Origin: an uncultured Psychroserpens sp.
GTDB taxonomy: Bacteria > Bacteroidota > Bacteroidia > Flavobacteriales > Flavobacteriaceae
NCBI GenBank assembly: GCA_947488655.1
Contig: CANKZZ010000002.1
Span: 620,001-684,000 of the forward strand
Length of the DNA stretch: 64,000 bases
Direction of reading: 5' to 3'
The notes beneath the pieces are model-generated. The model saw only the letters and a program-made list of their open reading frames with translations, was not told the DNA's origin and made no database searches. Positions 8,258-15,962 of this stretch are shown here, one piece after another. The first letter of the stretch is position 1. The number at the start of each line of letters is the position of its first letter. Position numbers and translations under genes: made by a program.

Positions 8258-9663
8258 GTACTTCGGAATTTGGATTATTTGGTTTAGGTGTCATGGGAAA
8301 AAGTCTATGCCGAAATTTAGCTAACAACGGTTTTAAGATAGCTATGTTCAATAGGCATGTAGATGGTGTTGAGGTTGATATTGCTAAAAACTTTAAAGCA
8401 GAGTTTAATGAATTGTCTGAAGCGTCTGCTTTTGACAATATTTCAGCATTTGTAAACGCATTAGAAACACCAAGAAAAATTATGCTCATGGTTAATGCAG
8501 GAAAAACAATAGACTTTGTTATTGAAGATTTACTGCCATATTTATCTGAAAACGATATTTTAATTGATGGCGGAAATTCTAATTATTTAAATACGAAAGA
8601 ACGTTGTGAGTATTTAAAAACTAAAGGCATTCATTTTATTGGAACAGGTGTATCAGGTGGTGAAGAAGGCGCTTTAAAAGGACCATCGATAATGCCAAGT
8701 GGCCATTTAGAAGCTTATAATCGCGTGAAGCCTTTTTTGGAAAAAATTTCAGCAAAAGATAAAAACAATTTACCGTGTTGCACTTATATTGGACCAGAAG
8801 GTAGTGGTCATTTTATTAAAATGGTGCATAATGGAGTAGAGTATGTAGAAATGCAATTATTGGCAGAGGTAGTTACCATTTTAGAGGCTACTGGTCAAAA
8901 CTTAGACGAGATTGCTAATATTTTAGAAAGCTGGAAAAGCACTGCTAACAGCTACTTATTAGAGATAACAATAGATATTCTTAGAAAAAAAGAAGGCAAC
9001 AATTGGTTAGTAAAAAAAATATTAGATAAAGCAGGAAATAAAGGTACAGGAAACTGGACAACTATCGCATCCGCAGAACTTGGTGTACCAAGTACTTTAA
9101 TCTCGTCAGCATTATTTGCTAGATATACGTCGTTCTATAAAGAGGAGCGTATACAGTTAAACACTAAATTTAAAAGTGACACTGTTTCAAATTTGCAGTT
9201 GACTTCTACCGAAATTTTAGAAGCCTATCAATTTGCTAGAATCATAAATCACTATCAAGGGTTTAAACTCATTGCAGAAGCTTCTAATAAATTCTCTTGG
9301 GATTTAAATTTAAGTGAAATTGCTAGAATTTGGACAAACGGTTGCATCATAAGGTCCACATTAATGGAAGAATTGGTTGAGGTCTTTAAAGAGACTACAA
9401 ATATATTAACCAATCCAGAGCTAATAGCATCAATAAAACAATACAAACTGTCTGTAAAGAAAGTGGTGTCTCAATGCGTGCTTAATGATATTACAGCATC
9501 TTGTCTTGGTGAGTCTATTCAGTTTTTTAACGGAATAACAACGGTAGAATCTTCAGCAAATATAATACAAGCTCAACGCGATTATTTTGGAGCACATACA
9601 TATAAAAGAAATGATGATGATGGCGTAAAAAATCATCACACCATTTGGAATAAAACGTACTAA
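8254..9663 (+). CDS. gnd: 6-phosphogluconate dehydrogenase, decarboxylating
   Basis: A 469-aa full-length enzyme converting 6-phosphogluconate to ribulose-5-phosphate, CO2 and NAD(P)H. It has the Rossmann motif G-L-G-V-M-G, Asn-Arg after beta2 (N-R-H, favouring NADP), V-S-G-G-E-E-G-A, the catalytic block K-M-V-H-N-G-V-E-Y with both the general-base Lys and acid Glu, K-G-T-G for substrate phosphate, and the C-terminal Y-K-R...H-H-T tail. No active-site residue is missing. Its ATG overlaps the gntK stop, so the two are translationally coupled. Together they form a gluconate-to-pentose-phosphate branch that could provide reductant for DEH reduction; that role is inference. Confidence 0.93.
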   Translation: MSTSEFGLFGLGVMGKSLCRNLANNGFKIAMFNRHVDGVEVDIAKNFKAEFNELSEASAFDNISAFVNALETPRKIMLMVNAGKTIDFVIEDLLPYLSENDILIDGGNSNYLNTKERCEYLKTKGIHFIGTGVSGGEEGALKGPSIMPSGHLEAYNRVKPFLEKISAKDKNNLPCCTYIGPEGSGHFIKMVHNGVEYVEMQLLAEVVTILEATGQNLDEIANILESWKSTANSYLLEITIDILRKKEGNNWLVKKILDKAGNKGTGNWTTIASAELGVPSTLISSALFARYTSFYKEERIQLNTKFKSDTVSNLQLTSTEILEAYQFARIINHYQGFKLIAEASNKFSWDLNLSEIARIWTNGCIIRSTLMEELVEVFKETTNILTNPELIASIKQYKLSVKKVVSQCVLNDITASCLGESIQFFNGITTVESSANIIQAQRDYFGAHTYKRNDDDGVKNHHTIWNKTY

Positions 9664-9667
9664 TATT

Positions 9668-10942
9668 ATGGATACAACTACACCAAAAAAATCTTTGCTT
9701 AAAAAAATTATTGCCATCGTATTAGGTTTTGGTCCAGGTATTTTCGCAATTGGGTATACTATTGGTACAGGTAGTGTAACGTCTATGATTGTAGCAGGAA
9801 GCAAGTTTAATATGCAATTGCTTTGGGTGCTTTTACTAAGTTGTATCTTTTCAGGTGTTCTTATGTTTGCTTACGGAAACTATGGATTAATAACAGGCGA
9901 AACAGCACTTTATGGTTTTAAAAAGCATTTAAAATATGGTAAAGCTTTAGCTATATTAATAATAATAGGTATCACCTTTGGACAATGGAATTCATTAATG
10001 GGAATTCTGGGTATTTCGTCAAATATAATTTTCGAAATTTTAGCAGTCAATTTTGGAGGCTTAAGTGGTTATAAATATGAGACCGTTTTAATAACAGCTA
10101 TTATCATTATTATAACATTCTACTTATTGATGCTCGTTGGTAAGTATACATTTTTTGAAAAGATACTAGTCATCTTCGTAACCTTAATGGGTTTCTCATT
10201 TATAATATCATTATGTTTCGTGCAGCCACTTCCCATGGATGTGGTTAAAGGATTAATACCAACTATACCAGATGTTCCTGGTGGTAAAATGCTGGTAGCT
10301 GCTTTTGTAGGTACAACTATGGCTTCTGCAACCTTTTTATCCAGACCCTTATTTGTAAAAGGAAAAGGATGGACCATTAAAAATTTAGATCAACAAAAAA
10401 AAGATTCAATAACTGCAGCGGTATTAATATTTATAATAAGTGGTGTTATTATGGCGGTAGCTGCAGGCGCTTTGTATTATCAAAGTAAGGAGGTTGGTCA
10501 AGTGCTGGATATGGCAAATACATTAGAGCCAGTAGCAGGTAAATGGGCTGTAACGATTTTCTTTTTTGGAGCCTTAAGTGCAGGTTTGTCATCTATTTTT
10601 CCTTGTTTATTAATTGCACCATTATTAATTGCCGATTACCAATCTGGTGAGTTGGATACTAACTCAAAACAATTTAGAATTATAACATTTATTGCTTGTT
10701 TAGTTGCATTAATTGGGCCTGCTTTTGGTGCTAACCCGATTGAAGTTCAAATTCTTTCTCAAGTATTTAATGTGTTTGTATTACCAGCAGTGGTATTAGG
10801 AATCATTTTAATGGTCAACAGTAAAAAAGTAATGAAAGATTATAAAACAGGTCTAGGAGTTAATATCGGGCTTTTTGCTGCATTGTTCTTTTCGTTAGTT
10901 ATTTCATATAACGGAATTGTAGCACTAACTGAATATTTTTAA
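9668..10942 (+). CDS. Nramp-fold membrane transporter lacking the metal-binding residues
   Basis: A 424-aa protein with about 11 transmembrane segments and an N-terminal F-G-P-G-I-F that matches TM1 of the Nramp (MntH) family. In true Nramp metal transporters TM1 carries D-P-G-N and TM6 carries M-P-H. Here the equivalent positions read G-T-G-S (33-36) and M-A-S (218-220), so the Asp, Asn and His that chelate the metal are absent. It starts four bases after gnd and precedes a PL7, in an operon with gluconokinase. I infer it moves something other than a divalent metal, possibly a sugar acid. An automatic annotation would call it a Mn/Fe transporter, which the sequence does not support. Confidence 0.75.
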   Translation: MDTTTPKKSLLKKIIAIVLGFGPGIFAIGYTIGTGSVTSMIVAGSKFNMQLLWVLLLSCIFSGVLMFAYGNYGLITGETALYGFKKHLKYGKALAILIIIGITFGQWNSLMGILGISSNIIFEILAVNFGGLSGYKYETVLITAIIIIITFYLLMLVGKYTFFEKILVIFVTLMGFSFIISLCFVQPLPMDVVKGLIPTIPDVPGGKMLVAAFVGTTMASATFLSRPLFVKGKGWTIKNLDQQKKDSITAAVLIFIISGVIMAVAAGALYYQSKEVGQVLDMANTLEPVAGKWAVTIFFFGALSAGLSSIFPCLLIAPLLIADYQSGELDTNSKQFRIITFIACLVALIGPAFGANPIEVQILSQVFNVFVLPAVVLGIILMVNSKKVMKDYKTGLGVNIGLFAALFFSLVISYNGIVALTEYF

Positions 10943-10975
10943 AATATATAATTAAAAAAATGAAACTATATAATC

Positions 10976-12079
10976 ATGACTAAAAAATCAATCACAATAG
11001 CACTTTGTATTTTATGTGCATTTTTCACATTAAATAACTGTAAAAACACAGATAAAAAAGTAGAGGAAACAACCAAAGCAAATGAGAGTATAGACACTGT
11101 TTATGCAAGTGATGTGATACCATTTTTTGAGCATTGGAAATTAGTTTTAGGCGATGGATCTAATGTTGGAATTGCCAATAATTTTGAAAACAAAGATTTC
11201 TTTTACACTGAAAAAGATAGTGATGGTGACTGGGTTGTTTTTAAAGCACCAAACGCAGGAAGCACTCATGGAACATCAAATAATACAAGAACCGAATTAG
11301 CCCAAACCAAAAAATGGTATCCAAAAACAGCTAACGATAAGCTTACCGCAACCTTAAAAGTTATGAATGTATCTGCAACTGGAGATGCTCGAGTAGCTGC
11401 TTCACATGCAGTAGTTGTTGGGCAAATTCATAGTGCAGATAAGCATGAAAATGAACCTCTTAAAATATTCTACAAAAAATTTCCAGGTCACACTAAAGGT
11501 TCTGTGTTTTGGCATTATGAAATAAATACAAAAGGTGATGATAATGCAGGACGTTGGGATTTTTCTACAGCAGTTTGGGGTCACGATTTTTCAGTAGTAG
11601 GTGATACAGAAAACACCTATCCAGAGGAGCCAAAAGATGGTATTGCTTTAGGTGAAGAATTTAGTTATGAAGTAATAGTTAAAGATGGTATTATGACTTT
11701 AAATTTTACAAGTGATGGTCATGAAACAAAAACGTTTACCAAAAACTTATTGGAATCTGAATACACTACAAAAGCAGATATCCCAGAACAAACACAAAAA
11801 TTATTTGTGCCAATAGGTCAAGATGGCGTAGAGAGGAAAGACGCTTATGCAGGTGAGGGTTGCTTTTTTAAGCTAGGAGCTTACAATCAAACAAATGGTA
11901 AGTCACCTGAATTAAATAAAAATTGGTGCTCTGGAGCAGAAACTCATGGTGGTGATATTCAAAAACAATATGCCGATGGAAATTACGCCGAAGTATGGTT
12001 CAAAACTGGCAGTATTTCAATAAGTGACAATGCGGTCTCAAATGAAGGATATTTCAGTAAAAATGATAAAGTAAAATAA
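10976..12079 (+). CDS. PL7 alginate lyase, lipoprotein (copy b)
   Basis: A 367-aa PL7 enzyme with lipobox Cys22. Active-site residues are Arg105 (R-T-E-L), Gln150 and His152 (Q-I-H) and Tyr303 (G-A-Y-N-Q). It is the closest relative of the copy at 6739, with matching blocks across nearly the whole catalytic domain, but has an insertion near residues 308-330 containing N-K-N-W-C-S-G and a C-terminal extension of about 20 residues. The two copies flank the gntK-gnd-Nramp cassette. The SDR gene follows seven bases after its stop. Confidence 0.93.
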   Translation: MTKKSITIALCILCAFFTLNNCKNTDKKVEETTKANESIDTVYASDVIPFFEHWKLVLGDGSNVGIANNFENKDFFYTEKDSDGDWVVFKAPNAGSTHGTSNNTRTELAQTKKWYPKTANDKLTATLKVMNVSATGDARVAASHAVVVGQIHSADKHENEPLKIFYKKFPGHTKGSVFWHYEINTKGDDNAGRWDFSTAVWGHDFSVVGDTENTYPEEPKDGIALGEEFSYEVIVKDGIMTLNFTSDGHETKTFTKNLLESEYTTKADIPEQTQKLFVPIGQDGVERKDAYAGEGCFFKLGAYNQTNGKSPELNKNWCSGAETHGGDIQKQYADGNYAEVWFKTGSISISDNAVSNEGYFSKNDKVK

Positions 12080-12086
12080 AATTAAT

Positions 12087-12860
12087 ATGGCGATGATAAA
12101 TAATAAACTTTCAGGAAAAAATATATTAATTACAGCAGGTGCTCAAGGTATTGGAGAAGCCATCACTAAGCACTTTATTGATAGTGGTGCAAATGTGGCT
12201 ATTCACTATTTTTCTAGTGCAGAAACTGCAAATACTTTGGTTGACTATGCAAAAAGTAAAAGCCTTAAAGCAGTTGCTATTGGTGGTGATTTAACTAAAG
12301 AACAAGAGGCTAATGCCTTAGTTGAAAAAACGGTAGAAGTCTTAGGTAGTTTGGATATACTTATAAATAATGCAGGGTCATTAGTTGCTCGTAAATTGCT
12401 CAATGAGTTAGAAGCTGATTTTTGGCATAAAGTAATGGATATAAATATGACCTCTATGCAATTTGTAACAAGAGCTGCTGCGCCTTTTTTAGCAAATAAT
12501 GAGAATAGTAGTATTGTTAATCTCGCATCGCTTGCAGGACGTAAAGGAGGTCATCCAGGTTCTTTAGTATATGCCACCAGTAAAGGTGCTATTTTAACTT
12601 ACACACGTGCGCTTTCAACCGAACTCGGTCCAAAAGGTATTAGGGTAAATGCTGTTGCTCCAGGTTTAATCTTAGGTACATCGTTTCATAATACACACAC
12701 CACAAAAGAATCTGCAGCTAAAACCATTGAAGGTATACCTATTCAACGTGCTGGAAATGCAAATGATGTTGCAAGAGCAGTGTTATATCTCGCGTCAGAA
12801 TTTGATGGTTTCATCACTGGTGCTACGCTAGACATAAATGGTGGAGTTTATAATATGTAA
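12087..12860 (+). CDS. Short-chain dehydrogenase/reductase (sugar-acid or DEH reductase candidate)
   Basis: A 257-aa classical SDR: cofactor loop T-A-G-A-Q-G-I-G (16-23), N-N-A-G (94-97), and the catalytic Ser148, Tyr162, Lys166 triad. The C-terminal I-N-G-G is typical. It lies seven bases after a PL7 and 46 before PL17, so it is part of the lyase operon. It could reduce DEH (4-deoxy-L-erythro-5-hexoseulose uronate) to KDG. Alternatively, given gntK and gnd upstream, it could make or oxidise gluconate-type acids. It is clearly different in sequence from the SDR at 25764, so the two probably have different substrates or cofactors. ATG at 12093 is an alternative start. Confidence 0.8.
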   Translation: MAMINNKLSGKNILITAGAQGIGEAITKHFIDSGANVAIHYFSSAETANTLVDYAKSKSLKAVAIGGDLTKEQEANALVEKTVEVLGSLDILINNAGSLVARKLLNELEADFWHKVMDINMTSMQFVTRAAAPFLANNENSSIVNLASLAGRKGGHPGSLVYATSKGAILTYTRALSTELGPKGIRVNAVAPGLILGTSFHNTHTTKESAAKTIEGIPIQRAGNANDVARAVLYLASEFDGFITGATLDINGGVYNM

Positions 12861-12906
12861 TTTTATATATATATACAGTTACGCCTAAAATAAATCATTA
12901 TTTTCT

Positions 12907-15180
12907 ATGAAAAATATATTCTTTTATCGCATTGCATTAGTCCTTATGGTTTTTCAATTATTGTCGTGTAATAACGATAAATCTCCTGAGGTTACAGATA
13001 AAAATGAGTCATCAACTTCTCAAGAACACCCTAAATTAATTTTAACTGCTCAAGGCGTAAAAGATATAAGGTCGCAATTAGGGAGTATTCCAATTTTTGA
13101 TAAGTCTTTGCAAGATGTAAAAGAAGAAATTGATGCAGAAATAGCATTAGGGATAGAGGTGCCAATTCCTAAAGATTACTCAGGTGGTTACACTCATGTA
13201 AGGCATAAACGCAATTGGGTAGTAATGCAAAAAGCAGGCGTGTTGTATCAAATTTTAGATGACGATAAATATGCCAAATACGTAAAGGATATGTTAATGC
13301 AATATGAAGCTATGTATAAAACGTTGCCTCTGCATCCTAAAACAAGATCATATGCTAGAGGTAAATTATTTTGGCAATGTTTAAACGATTCTAATTGGTT
13401 GGTATATGTGAGTCAAGCATACGATTGTATCTACAATTTTTTAACTGAAGAAGAACGCAACAAATTAGAAACAAATTTATTTAGACCATTTGCAGATCAT
13501 ATTTCTATAGACAGTCCGCAATTTTACCAACGTGTGCATAATCATAGTACTTGGGGAAATGCAGCAGTTGGTATGATAGGTTTAGTTATGGACGACGAAG
13601 AATTAATTAATCGTGCATTATACGGAATTAAAGATTTAAAATTAGATGCTAACAAAAAAGACGATGATGGTGGTTTTTTAAACAAAGACGGAAAAGCAGG
13701 ATTTTTAGCAAATATAGAAGAGCCTTTTTCTCCAGATGGTTATTATAATGAAGGTCCATACTATCAACGCTATGCTATGTATCCCTTTTTAATTTTTGCA
13801 GAGGGTTTACACAATGTAAAACCAGAGCTAAAAATATTTGAATATAAACAAGGCGTACTTTTAAAATCTATAAATGCATTATTAAATTTATCTGATGCTG
13901 ATGGTGATTTTTTTCCTCTTAATGATGGGCAAAAAGGTATGTCTTATTACAATAATGCCTTAGTCACAGCTGTAGATATTTCGTATCACTTCGGAAATCA
14001 AGATCCAGGATTATTATCAATTGCCAAACAACAACAAAAAGTATTATTAGACGATTCTGGTTTAGCGGTAGCATTAGGTATAAAAAACGGAAAAGAAGAA
14101 CCTTTTGATAAGACATCTATTAATCTATCTGATGGGCCAGAAGGAAAACAAGGAGGAGTAGGTATTTTAAGAAATCAAGAATTAGAGCTTGTATTTAAGT
14201 ATGCTTCTCAAGGATCTAGTCACGGTCATTATGATAAATTATCCTATTCGTTGTATGAAAATGGTGAAGAGGTTATACAAGATTATGGTTTAGCACGTTT
14301 TGTAAATATCGAGCAAAAAGGTGGAGGTAATTATCTTAAAGAAAACAAAACCTGGGCAAAGCAAAGTATTGCACATAATACGTTGATACAAAATGAAACC
14401 TCTCATTTTAATGGTCAATATGATATTGGTAGTTTGCACCACTCAGATTTAAATTATTTTTCTGCGGAAAATGAAAATATCAAGGTAATAAGTGCTAAAG
14501 AAATAAACGCATATCCAGGCACTCAAATGCTTCGCACAATGGCAGTAATTAAGGATAAAGATTTTGAAAAACCTTATATGCTTGATATCATGAGAGTAAC
14601 TTCGGTTACAGCAAATTCCTATGATTTTCCATTTTATTATTTCGGACAAATATTACAAACAAATTTTAAATACGTTACACCTCAAACCTTAAAACCATTA
14701 GGAACTAAAAACGGTTACCAGCATTTATATTTAGAAGGTTCTGGAAAACCATCAGGAGATAATTCTAAATTTTCATGGTTTAATAATAGCAAGTTTTATA
14801 CGCTTACAACAGCAACAACCTTAAATGATCAATTAGTATTTGCTAGGATAGGAGCAAATGATCCCGAATTTAATTTAAGAAGAGACCCAGCTTTAATTTT
14901 GAGAACAAATAATACTAAAAATCGCACATTCGTTTCAGTTATAGAAACACATGGTAGTTATAGTCCGGTTTCAGAATCTGCAAAAAACTCTAATAGTAGT
15001 ATAAAAGAGTTAAAAATTCTTTTAGATACAGAGGCATATACTGCCATCGCAATAACAAATGTAAACGGTACAACCAAACTTTTTATAACCGCAAATTCAA
15101 AGGCTTCAGAAGAAGCAAACCATAAATTAAACATTAACGATAAGAATTATGAGTGGTCAGGTTCTTATTATTTTAAATAA
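12907..15180 (+). CDS. PL17 oligoalginate lyase (exolytic), lipoprotein
   Basis: A 757-aa enzyme of the heparinase II/III-like PL17 family, which releases unsaturated monouronate from alginate oligomers. Lipobox Cys21 (L-L-S-C). The N-terminal alpha/alpha toroid contains the family signature Y-T-H-V-R-H-K-R-N-W (95-104), Asn202 and His203 in V-H-N-H-S-T-W-G-N, and the Tyr-rich G-Y-Y-N-E-G-P-Y-Y (268-276). The beta-sheet region has S-S-H-G-H-Y-D-K (427-434), matching the catalytic His region of the Saccharophagus enzyme Alg17c. It is followed 27 bases later by kdgF, its metabolic successor. Confidence 0.93.
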   Translation: MKNIFFYRIALVLMVFQLLSCNNDKSPEVTDKNESSTSQEHPKLILTAQGVKDIRSQLGSIPIFDKSLQDVKEEIDAEIALGIEVPIPKDYSGGYTHVRHKRNWVVMQKAGVLYQILDDDKYAKYVKDMLMQYEAMYKTLPLHPKTRSYARGKLFWQCLNDSNWLVYVSQAYDCIYNFLTEEERNKLETNLFRPFADHISIDSPQFYQRVHNHSTWGNAAVGMIGLVMDDEELINRALYGIKDLKLDANKKDDDGGFLNKDGKAGFLANIEEPFSPDGYYNEGPYYQRYAMYPFLIFAEGLHNVKPELKIFEYKQGVLLKSINALLNLSDADGDFFPLNDGQKGMSYYNNALVTAVDISYHFGNQDPGLLSIAKQQQKVLLDDSGLAVALGIKNGKEEPFDKTSINLSDGPEGKQGGVGILRNQELELVFKYASQGSSHGHYDKLSYSLYENGEEVIQDYGLARFVNIEQKGGGNYLKENKTWAKQSIAHNTLIQNETSHFNGQYDIGSLHHSDLNYFSAENENIKVISAKEINAYPGTQMLRTMAVIKDKDFEKPYMLDIMRVTSVTANSYDFPFYYFGQILQTNFKYVTPQTLKPLGTKNGYQHLYLEGSGKPSGDNSKFSWFNNSKFYTLTTATTLNDQLVFARIGANDPEFNLRRDPALILRTNNTKNRTFVSVIETHGSYSPVSESAKNSNSSIKELKILLDTEAYTAIAITNVNGTTKLFITANSKASEEANHKLNINDKNYEWSGSYYFK

Positions 15181-15207
15181 AAACTAACAAATAGTAAAAT
15201 TAAAATT

Positions 15208-15582
15208 ATGAAAAGATTTAGCGAAAAATACATTGTAACAAAAGATATGGAGTGGGAAGTCCTTGGTGGAGGCGTATCTAGAAAATTTTTAGGATATGAT
15301 AACCAAATAATGATGGTACGCGTAAAATTTGAAAAAGGAGCACTAGGATCGCCACATCAACATTTTCACACTCAAGCGACCTATTGCGTTTCTGGCAAAT
15401 TCGAATTTGAAATCGATGGAGTAAAACAAATAGTTGAGGCAGGAGATGGAGTTTATATAGAGCCTAATTTATTACATAGTGCAGTTTGCTTAGAAGAAGG
15501 AGAACTTATTGACACATTTAGTCCTGTAAGAGAAGATTTTTTAAGTGGTGGTGAGGTTTCTTATTTTGGAGATAAATCTTAA
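15208..15582 (+). CDS. kdgF: KdgF-type cupin, unsaturated uronate ring-opening enzyme
   Basis: A 124-aa single-domain cupin matching KdgF, which turns 4,5-unsaturated monouronate from pectin or alginate into the linear ketone DEH. The metal site is visible as His50, His52, Gln56 (P-H-Q-H-F-H-T-Q) and His90 (N-L-L-H), with a typical cupin G-D-G-V-Y-I-E-P before the last His. No signal peptide is seen, so it is probably cytoplasmic. It is the last gene of the lyase operon, directly after PL17, whose product it processes. Confidence 0.92.
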   Translation: MKRFSEKYIVTKDMEWEVLGGGVSRKFLGYDNQIMMVRVKFEKGALGSPHQHFHTQATYCVSGKFEFEIDGVKQIVEAGDGVYIEPNLLHSAVCLEEGELIDTFSPVREDFLSGGEVSYFGDKS

Positions 15583-15738
15583 GTACAAAACCTGCGAGCC
15601 TTAGTCGTAAATGTAAGACCTTTTAAGGGATGTATTATAATTCTTACCAAATATATAGTTGTTTGCTATTTTAACTCAAACATCTTCTATTTTAACATAT
15701 AAAATTTCCGAAAACGTTGTAATTAACAAAATTTTATA

Positions 15739-15767
15739 TATATTTGGTAAACCAATCTGGTAAACCA
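15739..15767 (+). promoter_or_regulatory. Probable GntR operator upstream of susC (second copy)
   Basis: Identical over 29 bases to 4152-4180, with TGGTAAACCA at 15745-15754 and 15758-15767. A TTTG (15743-15746) overlaps the first palindrome and a TAATTTTA (15770-15777) lies 23 bp beyond, a near match to the Bacteroidota -7 element TAnnTTTG. The pair implies that the lyase operon and the susCD operon are co-regulated by one factor, most simply the GntR at 23694. Confidence 0.8.
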
Positions 15768-15786
15768 ATTAATTTTATAACAAAAA

Positions 15787-15870
15787 AAAGGATAGATTGG
15801 AGTCTATCCTTTAAATAAAATACTTCTTAGAACCGAAGTATAAAACACACAGTTATTAAAGTGTGCTTTA
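15787..15870 (+). promoter_or_regulatory. Structured susC leader: three consecutive stem-loops
   Basis: Stem 1: perfect 10 bp (15787-15796 with 15803-15812, 6-base loop). Stem 2: 7 bp (15820-15826 with 15835-15841). Stem 3: 10 bp with one mismatch (15841-15850 with 15861-15870), followed by TTTA. Stem 1 is flanked by eight A on its left, so read on the minus strand it is a canonical intrinsic terminator with eight T. On the plus strand the block would sit at the 5' end of the susC mRNA. Function is unknown. Confidence 0.55.
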
Positions 15871-15962
15871 TTTAGCAAAGTTACAAAATCGTTAATACTT
15901 GCTGAAATTAAGAGCCTTAAGTAATTGTTAATTTTAACTTAATCAATTCAAAAAGACTAATT

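Larger units (their letters stand above)
15583..15962. other. 380-bp intergenic region with the susC promoter and structured leader
   Basis: No gene is visible. The first 155 bases after kdgF are A/T-rich with nothing recognisable. The tandem-palindrome operator follows at 15739-15767, then three consecutive stem-loops (15787-15870) and about 90 bases of unstructured leader before susC. Confidence 0.7.

Noticed and set aside
9668-10942. Calling the Nramp-like protein a Mn/Fe importer that feeds metals to alginate lyases
   Set aside because: The TM1 and TM6 metal-chelating residues are replaced, and PL6 and PL7 enzymes do not need imported Mn or Fe.
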